Source: Sorghum bicolor
Lineage: Eukaryota > Streptophyta > Magnoliopsida > Poales > Poaceae
Assembly: GCF_000003195.3 (NCBI RefSeq)
Contig: NC_012873.2
Coordinates: 42,154,061 to 42,218,060, forward strand
Reading direction: 5' to 3'
DNA length: 64,000 nucleotides
Shown here: positions 1 through 9,671 of the stretch, one piece after another
How the letters are laid out: every line of letters begins with the position of its first letter
How positions within the stretch are numbered: the stretch's first letter is position 1
Program-made: the position numbers and the translations under genes
Notes under the pieces: generated by a model
Seen by the model: only the letters and a program-made list of their open reading frames with translations
Database searches by the model: none
Told to the model about the DNA's origin: nothing

Positions 1-2
1 CT

Positions 3-1384
3 ACTGCCGATGCAAAAGGAAAAGGCTTGATCCAGGAAGGGACTAACTCAGGAAGGCCTCCCCGATCTGGTATTGTGATAACTCACAGAAGGCCTCGAGA
101 AACTTGGCAGCAACGTGAGGATCGGTATCGGCGCCAGCAAGAGGAATATCATCGGGAAGAAGAAAGACGCCGACAGGAGTGGAATCGGCATAAGGATCAC
201 TAGAATTGCCCGTTCTTCATTCATTGTTGGGAGGAAAATATCAAACTTCCTACTGTCAGAGACTGCCCGGAATGTAATGGTTATGATCGGTATGATAGAT
301 CAAATCGGCAGTATCAAAACAATAACCGCCGGTTTGATGGGCCGATTAGGGGAAGAGCGTCGGTTCATGATTGGCTGGGGGCAGGCTCAGCGTGCACGAC
401 AGGCTCGGCGATCGTGTTGAATATTTTCCCAGGAACCAGGAAGAACTTGAGGAGATGGCTAATGCGCAGGTGCCCGATGAGTTCGTCTTTTGTAGGGACG
501 CCAATGCTTATCAGATGGAGTCAAGGGAGAATCATCGGCCATCGGTAAGGCAGCAGCAACTCCCTCCATGGTGTCCAGAAGGGTTGACCAGGACGCAAAA
601 GAGAAGGCTGCAGCGCGAAAGGCGAGAAGAGTTAAGCAAGGGCGAGAACTCTGGCCACTCTGGGGATCAGCAACAGCCCGATCCTAAGGAAAAAGGGCCA
701 TCGGCAGACATCAACATGGTATTCATGTTGCCGATGGAATTCCTTGTGCCATCCAGTGATGATGAGTTGGAGTTTTCCGACCAAATAGCTCAGTTGGCTC
801 TGGATCCGATGACAGCCATATTTGAAAAACCTGCCGATGATGAAAGGCAACATCTTAAGGCTCTGTTTGTCAAAGGAAGGATTGATGGTCAGCCAATGGC
901 CAAGATTTTAATTGATGGTGGAGTTGCTATCAATATCATGCCATATGCAGTGTATCGGAAGCTTGGGAAAGGAGATCAGGATTTGACCATGACCGATATG
1001 ATGCTCAAAGATTTTGAGGGCAACGTGTCTCCAGTTAAGGGGGCAATATGTGCTGAGTTGACCATCGGCAGCAAAACCTTGCCGACAACCTTCTTCATGA
1101 TCAGTGGAAAAGGTGCTTATAACTTGCTGCTGGGAAGAGATTGGATTCACGCCAATTGTTGCATTCCGTCTACAATGCACCAATGCTTGGTTCAGTGGGT
1201 AGGTGACAAAATTGAGATTGTCCCGGGAGATTCTTCCTATGTTATTGCATCGGCAGAAGCAGACACCTATGAAAGGACTAGGTGCATTTCAGGAGAAGTT
1301 TGGGAAAAGGATTTTCTCAAAGTTCCCGATTATGAAATTCCACCGATCCAAGCAGTCGGTTCTGATGAAGGTTTTAATGGATAG
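3..1384 (+). pseudogene. gag-pr: gag C-terminus and protease of element A, broken
   Basis: The start is outside the window. An Arg/Gln/Glu-rich stretch (about 90-200) leads to a zinc-binding-like cluster near 205-280 with a CPF..C...CPECN pattern, as in the gag end of Tat elements. A retroviral-type aspartic protease follows at about 840-1210, with the active-site block LIDGG near 908-922 and the distal LLLGRDW near 1124-1144. DGG in place of DSG is common in this lineage. Breaks: an in-frame TAG at 207-209, a one-base frameshift in the G run near 377-381, and another frameshift near 1365-1372 just before the RT frame. The product cannot be made from this copy as it stands. Confidence 0.85.
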
Positions 1385-4300
1385 GTTCGCCGATGATGGA
1401 AAATTAGGCCAGGGATTCACATCGGCCGATGATTTGGTAGAGGTAGATATAGGTAGTGGTGATAAGCCTAGACCTACTTTTATTAGTGCTAAGTTAAGTT
1501 CTGAGTGTCAGCAGCAATTAACTGATTTGTTAAAGGAATATAGAGATTGCTTTGCTTGGGATTATACTGAGATGCCTGGTTTGGACCGATTAGTTGTTGA
1601 ACATCGGTTGCCTATCAAGTCTGGATTTCGGCCACATCAACAGCCAGCTCGCCGATGTAATCCTAATATTCTTTCTGATATTAAGGCCGAAATAACCAAA
1701 CTTATTGAAGCTAAGTTTATTTGGCAGTGTCGGTATGCCGAGTGGATTTCCAACGTTGTTCCGGTCTATAAGAAAAATGGGAAGCTTTGGGTCTGCATTG
1801 ATTTTAGGAACCTTAACAAAGCTACACCGATGGATGGCTACCCAATGCCAGTTGCCGATCTGCTAGTTGATGCTGCGGCTGGGTATCGGATCATAAGCTT
1901 TATGGACGGTAATGCAGGATACAATCAAATATTCATGGCTGAAGAAGATATTCCAAAAACCGCATTCAGATGTCCTGGTCATGTTGGATTGTTTGAATGG
2001 ATAGTCATGACCTTTGGCTTGAAGAATGCTGGTGCTACTTATCAGAGAGCCATGAATTTTATATTTCATGAGTTCATCGGCAAGCTGGTGGAAATTTATA
2101 TTGATGATGTGGTGGTTAAGTCTGAAGACTTCACAAAGCATCTTGCCGATTTGCGAAAGGTGTTGGAATGCACAAGGAAGCATGGTTTGAAGATGAATCC
2201 CAATAAGTGTGCATTTGGTGTATCGGCAGGACAATTCCTTTGTTTCATGGTGCATCAGTGGGGGATTGAGATTAGTCGAAGATACATTGATGCCATCAAC
2301 AATATAGTTGCTCCTACCAACAAGACTGAGCTCCAGTCCTTGATCGGCAAGGTGAATTTTATCAGGAGATTTATATCTAATTTGTTTAGTAAAATTCGTG
2401 CTTTCAGTCCTTTGCTTAAGTTGAAAGCTGATCAAGAATTCGTTTGGGGGAAGGAACTACAATTGGCCTTGGATGAAATCAAGAATTATTTGGTGAATCC
2501 TCCAGTCCTGATTCCACCTCAGCAAGGGAAACCCTTCAGGTTGTATTTATCTACCGATGGGATGGTCATCGGTTCGGCTTTGATTCAGGAATTTGAAGGG
2601 AAGGAACGTGTGATTTACTATTTAAGGAGGAGGTTGATTGATGCTGAGACTAGGTATTCGGCTATTGAAAAACTGTGCTTATGCTTGTACTTCTCCTGTA
2701 TTAAGTTAAGGCATTATTTGCTATCGGCCGAATGCACGGTTATTTGCAAAGATGATGTGGTCCGATACATGCTATCTATGCCGATCATGAGTGGCAGGAT
2801 CGGTAAGTGGATTTTGGCATTGTCAGAATTTGATCTGCGTTACGAATCGGCTAAAGCGGTTAAAGGACAGATTATGGCCGATTTCATGACTCAACATTGT
2901 GGTATAGTGGAGACTTTGGATATTGTGCCTTGGACGCTCTTCTTTGATGGATCCACGTGTGACCGGGGGGCAGGAATCGACATAGTGTTAATTTCCCCTC
3001 GGGGAAGGAAATATGAGTTCTCCTTGCCGATTGTTGCCACGTCAACAAATAATCAGGCTTAGTATCAAGCTTTGATAAAGGGGTTGGAGTTACTAAGAGA
3101 AGTTAATGTTGATGCTGTTGAAATCTTTGGGGATTCTATGCTGGTTATAAATCAATTGGTTGGAAGCTATGAATGCCGAAGTGAGGTCTTGATAACTTAT
3201 CATGAAAAGAGTATGCAGCTGTTAAAGGAATTCAAGGACTTCCGATTAGAGCATGTTCCTCGATTGCATAATGAAGAGGCTAATCGGTTAGCTCAGCATG
3301 CCTCGGGATATCAACCCATGACAAACGTAATATCGGCAGTCGGTGCCGATGATTGGAGAAAAGAGATCATTGATTATTTAAAGGATCCATCTAAGAAAGT
3401 GGAAAGACGTGTTCAGTTTCAAGCTACCAAGTATGTGCTCCTCGAAGAAGAATTGTATTATCGAACTATTGATGGGATTCTTTTCAGATGCTTTGGTGAT
3501 GATGAAGCCAAGAGTTTGATGGGAGAAATCCACAAGGGGTATGTGGAGCACATCAATCGGCTTTTAAGATGAAGTGGATGATTAGGAGGAATGGATATTA
3601 TTGGCCGACCATACTTGAAGATTGCTTTAAATATTTCAAGGGATGTCAAGGATGTCAGAAATTTGGCAATATTCAAAGAGCACCCGCATCGGCCATGAAT
3701 CATATTGTCAAACCTTGGCCGTTCCGGGGATGGGCTATTGACTTAATCGGTCAGATTTATCCTCCATCTAGCAAAGGGCATAAGTTTATCTTGGTTGCCA
3801 CTGATTATTTCACCAAATGGGTTGAAGCTATTCCTTTGAAGAAAGTTACATCGGCCAATATGATTGATTTTATGGAAGAGCATATCGTTTACCGATTTGG
3901 AATTCCTCAAACAATTACTACCGATCAGGGTACTATGTTCACATCGAGGGAATTTGATGAATTTGCAATCGGTATGGGAATTAAAGTATTAAACTCTTCT
4001 CCTTACTATGCTCAAGCTAATGGGTAGGCTGAGGCATCTAACAAAGGAATTATCAAGCTCATTAAATGAAAGATTGAAGAAAATCCTAGGAGGTGGCACA
4101 CATTGTTAAACGAAGCTTTATGGTCATACCGAATGGCTTATCATGGATCGACCAAAGTTTCACCTTATCAGTTGGTGTATGGGCATGATGCAATGTTACC
4201 TTAGGAAATTAAGACTGGGTCTAGGCGACTATCTTTTCAGGATCAGTTGACTGCCGATGACTATGCTACTTTGATGACAGACGAGTTGGATGATCTAGCA

Positions 4301-4609
4301 GGGCATCGGCTAAGGGCTTTGATGAGTATAGAAGAGAATAAGAAGAGAGTTGCTAGATGGTATGATAAGAAGGTAAATGCTAAAGAATTTGCCGATGGAG
4401 ACTTAGTATGGAAATTGATCTTACCGACCGGGACGAAAAGTTCAAAATTTGGGAAGTGGTCTCCCAATTGGGAAGGTCCCTATCGGATAAGTCGATCGGC
4501 TCCTAGTAATGCCTATATTTTAGAAACTCTCGAAGGAGTTGAATTTCCCAGAGCATTAAATGGCAAATATCTGAAGAAGTACTACCCCAGCATATGGATC
4601 GATGCATGA
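1385..4609 (+). pseudogene. pol: pol (RT, RNase H, integrase) of element A, broken
   Basis: RT spans about 1680-2250, with FMDGNAGYNQ (motif A), MTFGLKNAGATYQRA and the catalytic YIDD box near 2098-2109. The RT-linked RNase H covers about 2500-2890. A second RNase H begins at FFDGST near 2940 and continues past 3060. Integrase runs from about 3520 to 4500: a zinc region, the first Asp in AIDLIG, the second in TTDQGT, and a glutamate after the broken TAG at 4025-4027. A C-terminal GPY-type end follows, without a chromodomain. Breaks are stops at 3060-3062, 4025-4027, 4067-4069 and 4202-4204, plus a frameshift near 3536-3541. Between the breaks the protein is well conserved, so the losses look recent or were inherited from a copy moved in trans. 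Confidence 0.9.
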
Positions 4610-4618
4610 AAGTTAAGT

Positions 4619-4705
4619 GCCGATAACATTCCTATCGGCTGGATCAAAATGTATTTGGAGCTGGACTTAGTGTTTTAAGGAAGTGCCGATAACAGTCCTA
4701 TCGGC
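4619..4705. other. Two matching stem-loops between convergent ORFs
   Basis: Two short hairpins share the stem GCCGATA/TATCGGC with 7-nt loops that differ at one base (4619-4639 and 4685-4705). They sit in the 155-bp gap between the sense pol stop (4607-4609) and the antisense gene stop (4765). A role in 3'-end formation or in separating the two transcripts is inferred from position only. Confidence 0.6.
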
Positions 4706-4764
4706 TAGACCAACATCTTGAGAATGTTCAAAAGAAAGAAGCAAGTACGTTGCCGATGATTGGT

Positions 4765-5421
4765 TCACATGTTCAGCAGCATTTGGATCGCTAATATAGC
4801 ACGCAAACGGATCTGGTTTGCTTCTTCTATCACTTTCGTATAATCATCGGCAGAGCCCTCCACTGGCTTCAGCTTTTTCTTCATCTGCAAATCCGTGCGG
4901 GCTTGGATGTTGTGCTCTTGCTCAAGAAGCTTGATTGTCTCCGGCAGTTGGCTTTCTTCTTGTTGGGCTTGGGACAAGGCGTCTTCCACTTGCTTGAGTT
5001 CTGCCAACAGGGCTTCTCTTTTGGCTGATAGATTGGAGATCTTGTGCTTCAGAGCATCTCCTGAGGACTTTAAAATGCCGATGTTCTTGTGCTTCTCATC
5101 GGCAAGGAGCTTCACCTTCTTCATTTCCTCAGAAAGCTGGGCATGAACGGCTCTATCGGCGAGACGTTGGGCAACTCTCTGGTACTGTAGCTGACGGCTC
5201 TCTAGATGTGCAGCTTGGAAGAGGATTTCTTCAGCATCGGCAGGAATTTGGCCTCTGAGGACTTTGAACAAAGCCTTGGCTGGGTCGGAGTCGTCAACTA
5301 GTTGGGCTGTGTCTTGGTGAAGGAGGGCTGATAGTTCTTCCAATTTCGCCCTGATTTCTGCCGATGTGATCCCGACTGCACGAAAAGAGCTTGCTTCCTC
5401 ACCTTCATCTTCGGAGATGTC
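4765..5421 (-). CDS. Antisense PMD gene, distal part of last exon (exon 6b)
   Basis: On the minus strand this is the 3' end of the antisense gene that starts at 22389. Element B split it. Once B (5422-19791) and one copy of the ATGTC duplication are set aside, the frame from 19797 runs into 5421 without a break and reaches the stop at 4765. This part gives about 218 residues rich in Glu, Lys, Gln and Leu, with long heptad-like stretches that suggest a coiled coil. No membrane segment or signal peptide is seen. The frame also looks open through the LTR edge to an ATG at 5437-5439, but that start would be an accident of the insertion. Function is unknown; the coiled coil suggests oligomerisation. 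Confidence 0.8.
   Translation of the reverse strand, partial: DISEDEGEEASSFRAVGITSAEIRAKLEELSALLHQDTAQLVDDSDPAKALFKVLRGQIPADAEEILFQAAHLESRQLQYQRVAQRLADRAVHAQLSEEMKKVKLLADEKHKNIGILKSSGDALKHKISNLSAKREALLAELKQVEDALSQAQQEESQLPETIKLLEQEHNIQARTDLQMKKKLKPVEGSADDYTKVIEEANQIRLRAILAIQMLLNM
5417..5421. repeat. Target site duplication of element B, left copy
   Basis: ATGTC lies immediately before the 5' LTR and is repeated at 19792-19796 immediately after the 3' LTR. Five bases is the usual size for Ty3/Gypsy integrase. The reading frame of the interrupted antisense gene confirms it independently. Confidence 0.95.
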
Positions 5422-6460
5422 TGTCGAGGGTATCAACAAGGGGTACCCTCACCAATGCGTATAGCGAGACCATCCATACATAAAACTAGTTCCTCGATTC
5501 GACGCTCCGTCTACACATAACCACAGCCATCGACGGCCATAGCCTCGAAGACGGAAATAGCGTCGAGCGAATCAATCAGGCGTCGAGCTCTGGTTACCGT
5601 CGAATACGGAACAGGCTTATGCGAATCGGGAGGCGTCGAGCGCAAGGACGCCGCCGCCGCCTGACGCGCGCACGCGAGCCAGGGCATTAAATGCGCCTGG
5701 TGCTTCCCCACCTAACACATGGGTCACGGGGGGCGTGATAGGGAACAGGCATCCGTCCCATCGATCTTTTTGCAGCCTTCCCCACCAAACGGCCCAGGGC
5801 GTGTTAGGACGTGGAAAACAGAGATGGCGCGTCTAATCAAGACCCCCTCGAGGTAGCCAAGGTCAGCGCTTCAACATCGGGACGCTGTACGACATCCGAC
5901 CCTCGATCAGGCAAGGATCCTTCCATGGGACAAGTCGGGCGTCGACTGACCACATCCCAACTGCTCCGCCGGATTTGCCGTCGGGTCGTACGAGCGTACA
6001 TCAGGCAAACCAATCCAGGACGGCGTGCAGAGCGGAATGCAAGGGCACGCGTAATCATCACCAGGCTATTAAGACAGGACGACTCGAGGACATGCCGGTA
6101 CGGAAGCCTCGAGTAGGTCAGCGCTCCATACTGCTATCGACTCCTATTCTGACGCCTATACATGTACCCTGGGTCTCTCCTTGGGACTATAAAAGGAGGG
6201 ACTCAGGAATAGAACGACGGAGGACACAGGACCACGCTCACACATAGTAGAGCTCCACACTTCATACCGCACTTGTATTCACCCCTGTACAAGCACTTAG
6301 TTGCAAGATAATACAAACTCTCTCCCCCCCGCTGGACGTAGGGCCTTCTCTTGCCCGAACCAGGATAAATCTTTGTGTCTTCTTGCATCACCATCCGGAA
6401 AAGGGAGCACGCATACAAATTTACTCGTTGGTGTGACCCCCCGAGGGGAAAACACCGACA
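5422..6460 (+). repeat. 5' LTR of element B
   Basis: 1039 bp, bounded by TGTCGAGGG and CACCGACA. It matches 18752-19791 throughout. I counted about 14 substitutions and one length change in a C run, roughly 1.3 percent. It carries the promoter for the sense transcript. Confidence 0.96.
6188..6194 (+). promoter_or_regulatory. TATA box in 5' LTR of element B
   Basis: TATAAAA in a GC-rich setting, about 270 bp before the LTR end. The same site is at 19518-19524 in the 3' LTR. It would direct the gag-pol transcript; the start would lie some 25-35 bp downstream. Confidence 0.75.
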
Positions 6461-6462
6461 GT

Positions 6463-6480
6463 TGGCGCGCCAGGTAGGGG
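6463..6480 (+). other. Primer binding site of element B
   Basis: TGGCGCGCCAGGTAGGGG follows the 5' LTR by two bases, the expected place and form of a tRNA 3'-end complement. I do not assign the tRNA species. Confidence 0.7.
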
Positions 6481-6518
6481 TCCTGCGTGTTTTTCATCGA
6501 TTTCCCACTCCTTTCCAG

Positions 6519-9500
6519 ATGGCCACTCTTGCCTCGCCGCTTCCACGCTCCACGGTGATTTGGTTTGGGAGTCTCGAGTTCATGTCTACGGGCTCCGGCT
6601 ATGACATGATCTTGCTCTCAATCAGAGGACCAGGAGGAGCCCGCGTTGCACCAGCACGGTCGAAGGCCCCGAGACGCCCTCACCACCACGCCTCCCCACC
6701 TAAGAAGAGGCGCGGACAGCACCACCGCGGCCCCTCTGCCTCATCACGACCAACAACTCGTGCGAGGCAGCAAGTGGGCCACAGGTCGGCAGCACCGTGT
6801 GGCGGTGCAACAAACGCGACGACTCAGCACCGCGCAACGACGGGAGGAGATGCGTCTCGCGCGCTCTCCCCCACCGCTGCTAGGCTACTTCCACACGGGT
6901 TGTTCACTCCAAGAGCGGCACTGCCGTTCGGATTGGACAACGCCGCGGCGTCGCTCGCCAGGGCGATATGCCCAAGCGCCCAGACGTACGTAGAAAGACC
7001 AATGGTCCTCCCACGTGGCTCCGAAGCGCGACGGCCGGCGTCCGAGCTGCCGGACCTTTCCCGGGTACGAGGCCTCCGACGTCTAGGCCCCGGACGATAC
7101 ACGATCACCTCCCTCAGGCAGCGATTGCTGGAGGAGGGACGTGGGTGTTTCCACGCCGCCAAACCGGACTCCGACTCCGAGACTGATAGCTGTGACCCTA
7201 CGAGGGAATGTTATCACATCGACGGGGCGGTAGAAACTACCGACGAGACACGGGATGCTGCTGCGGGCGGTCGAGCCCCGGTGGCACGAGAAGACCCCAG
7301 GACGCCTGGGAACGACGGACAGGTCGACCCCCCTCCACAGGAAGACAGAACCGCGCAGCTCGCGCAGCTGCGGGAGCTCAAGATGAAGCTCGACGAAGAC
7401 CGCGAGCGCCTCGTCCTGCTCGAGCAAATCCTCGAGCAAGACCTGCCCTACCCGCCGGGCGGAAGTGTCCGTAGACGCGCTCGAGAGGTACATCGTCAGA
7501 TCGTCGGCGACGCAGAGCCAGAGCAACCTGTCAGCCGTTTCCCTCGAGCAGGCCAGAATGTAGTGGTAGCGACGATGTTGCTGCGTAACATGCCGGAGCC
7601 GTCGAATTCCCAGGCCCGACGCATTCGAGATGAGGTACAGACATTGCTCCAGGTGGCGGCGGTTCAACAAGCCGAAAGTTCGGCATCTCGACGACGAGGA
7701 GCTGCCATAGAGAAGCGCGACGAACAGCCTCAAAACGAAAAGGAGGTGTCAGTCCATCAACAACCTCCCCCTCGAGGCAGAAAGACCGCTCTCATCCTCC
7801 CCGTCGACAATCAGCGTCGACACGACGCACGGCACGACATCGAAGAAAATCGATGCCGCCGGCACGGAGACGCGGAAGAGCGCGGTTACAGCGCGCATCG
7901 TGGTGGGAGATACGACAGCGACAAGGACCGGGTGGCCCCCGAGCCACCAAGCCCACGGGTGTTCAGCAGGGCGATCCGCAGCACGCCCCTGCCCAATCCA
8001 TTTCGACCCCCGACCAGCATCGCGAAGTACAATGGAGAGACCAAACCAGAGTTGTGGCTGGCCGACTTCAGGCTGGCCTGTCAGCTAGGTGGCGCTCGAG
8101 GTGATGATCGAGCCATCATCAGACAGCTACCCCTTTTCCTCTCCGACACCGCCCGTCGATGGCTCGAGGAACTCCCTGCCAATCAGATCCACAATTGGGT
8201 TGATCTGGTCAGAGTCTTCGAGGGTAACTTCAAAGGGACCTACATACGGCCAGGGAACTCGTGGGACCTCAGCAAGTGCAAGCAGAAGTCAGGAGAAACT
8301 CTTCGGGAGTATGCTCGACGCTTCTCAAAGCAGCGCACTGAGCTGCCGCACATCCCTGACCACGACGTCATCTTGGCGTTTGTCTCGGGCACCACCAGTC
8401 GAGACTTGGTGCGGGAATTAGGTCGCAATCGACCTCAGACCGTCGACGAGCTGATGGACGTAGTAGCCAACTACGCGGCAGGGGAGGAGGCAGTCGGCGC
8501 CTTCTTCAGCTCAGAAGGAAGAAAAGGCAAGCAGCCCGTCGACGAAGATGGGACCCCCAGTCGAGGCCTCAAGAAAAATAAAAAGAAGCAGAAAGTGCGG
8601 CAGTTCCACCGGGAAGATTCCGATGACAACCTTGTCGCCGCCATGGATCGAAAGAAGCCTCGAGGCCCTCCGGATGGAGGCATCTTTGACAAGATGTTGG
8701 AGGAGCCGTGCCCTTACCATAAGGGAGGCGCCAACCACAAGCTCAAGGACTGTCGTATGCTGAGAAAGCATTTCGACGGTCTGGGGTTCAAAAAAGATAC
8801 GCGTGATGACTCCAAGAAAGAGAAGGGTGGCAGCAAGGAGGACAACAAAGATGACGACGGCTTCCCCGCCGTCCACGACTGCTACATGATCTATGGCGGG
8901 CCCTCGACTCAATTGACCACGAGGCAGCGCAAAAGGGAGCGTCGCGAAGTCTTTGCGGCAAGAATGGCGGTGCCCCAGTACCTTAGCTGGTCAAGCACTC
9001 CTATCACTTTCGACCGAGAGGACCACCCCGACAAGGTAGTCGCCCCAGGCGTCTACCCGCTCATCGTCGACCCCATCATCGTCAACACCCGACTCTCGAA
9101 AGTGCTGATGGATGGTGGCAGCAGCCTCAACATCATCTACCTCGAGACCCTCGACCTCCTCGGCATCGATAGAGGACGCCTCCAGCCAAGCGCCGGCGGT
9201 TTCCATGGTGTCGTGCCAGGGAAAAAGGCACTGCCAGTAGGTCGAATTGACCTACCGGTCTGCTTCGGCACAGCGGCCAACTTCAGGAAGGAGACCCTCA
9301 CCTTTGAGGTGGTTGGGTTCCGAGGCACGTACCACGCCATCATCGGGCGCCCGGGCTACGCCAAGTTCATGGCTATACCCAACTACACCTACTTGAAGCT
9401 GAAGATGCCCGGTCCCAAAGGCGTCATCACTGTCAGTTCCTCCTTCGAGCACGCGTACGAGTGCGACGTCGAGTGCGTCGAGTACGGGGAGGCGGTCGAG

Positions 9501-9671
9501 AGCTCCACCGAGCTCATTGCGAAGCTCGAGGCCCTGGCCGCTGAGGCTCCAGAGCCTAAGCGTCATGCGGGCAGCTTCGAGGCGGCGGAAGGAACCAAGA
9601 AGATCCCGCTCGACCCCAACAACTCCGACGGCAAAGTGCTGACGATCAGCACCGACCTCGACCCCAAATAG
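6519..9671 (+). CDS. gag-pr: Gag-protease of element B
   Basis: The ATG at 6519 is the first in frame after the primer site and gives about 1050 residues. The first 480 residues are low complexity, rich in Arg, Ala and Pro. A retrotransposon gag (capsid) domain covers about residues 488-640. A Lys-rich stretch and a Cys/His cluster with CPYH..H..C spacing follow near 730-755. The aspartic protease has VLMDGGSSLNII near residue 861 and a distal IIGRPGYA. The frame ends at TAG 9669-9671, while pol continues in the same frame six bases on. The stop is either a mutation or a regulated readthrough point. No other break is seen. Confidence 0.9.
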   Translation: MATLASPLPRSTVIWFGSLEFMSTGSGYDMILLSIRGPGGARVAPARSKAPRRPHHHASPPKKRRGQHHRGPSASSRPTTRARQQVGHRSAAPCGGATNATTQHRATTGGDASRALSPTAARLLPHGLFTPRAALPFGLDNAAASLARAICPSAQTYVERPMVLPRGSEARRPASELPDLSRVRGLRRLGPGRYTITSLRQRLLEEGRGCFHAAKPDSDSETDSCDPTRECYHIDGAVETTDETRDAAAGGRAPVAREDPRTPGNDGQVDPPPQEDRTAQLAQLRELKMKLDEDRERLVLLEQILEQDLPYPPGGSVRRRAREVHRQIVGDAEPEQPVSRFPRAGQNVVVATMLLRNMPEPSNSQARRIRDEVQTLLQVAAVQQAESSASRRRGAAIEKRDEQPQNEKEVSVHQQPPPRGRKTALILPVDNQRRHDARHDIEENRCRRHGDAEERGYSAHRGGRYDSDKDRVAPEPPSPRVFSRAIRSTPLPNPFRPPTSIAKYNGETKPELWLADFRLACQLGGARGDDRAIIRQLPLFLSDTARRWLEELPANQIHNWVDLVRVFEGNFKGTYIRPGNSWDLSKCKQKSGETLREYARRFSKQRTELPHIPDHDVILAFVSGTTSRDLVRELGRNRPQTVDELMDVVANYAAGEEAVGAFFSSEGRKGKQPVDEDGTPSRGLKKNKKKQKVRQFHREDSDDNLVAAMDRKKPRGPPDGGIFDKMLEEPCPYHKGGANHKLKDCRMLRKHFDGLGFKKDTRDDSKKEKGGSKEDNKDDDGFPAVHDCYMIYGGPSTQLTTRQRKRERREVFAARMAVPQYLSWSSTPITFDREDHPDKVVAPGVYPLIVDPIIVNTRLSKVLMDGGSSLNIIYLETLDLLGIDRGRLQPSAGGFHGVVPGKKALPVGRIDLPVCFGTAANFRKETLTFEVVGFRGTYHAIIGRPGYAKFMAIPNYTYLKLKMPGPKGVITVSSSFEHAYECDVECVEYGEAVESSTELIAKLEALAAEAPEPKRHAGSFEAAEGTKKIPLDPNNSDGKVLTISTDLDPK

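Larger units (their letters stand above)
1..5421 (+). mobile_element. Tat-lineage Ty3/Gypsy element A, left part
   Basis: This is the left visible part of an LTR retrotransposon whose 5' LTR, primer site and most of gag lie before the window. It holds the end of gag, protease, RT, RNase H and integrase on the + strand, then the 3' end of an antisense gene. It is cut at 5421 by element B and resumes at 19797. The pol order PR-RT-RH-IN and the lack of a chromodomain fit Ty3/Gypsy. The antisense gene after integrase fits the Tat lineage of grasses. The pentamer CCGAT/ATCGG is strikingly common throughout. Confidence 0.88.

Noticed and set aside
5437..5439. ATG in the B LTR as the start of the antisense ORF at 4765
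   Set aside because: It exists only because B inserted; the true upstream exons are at 19797-22389.
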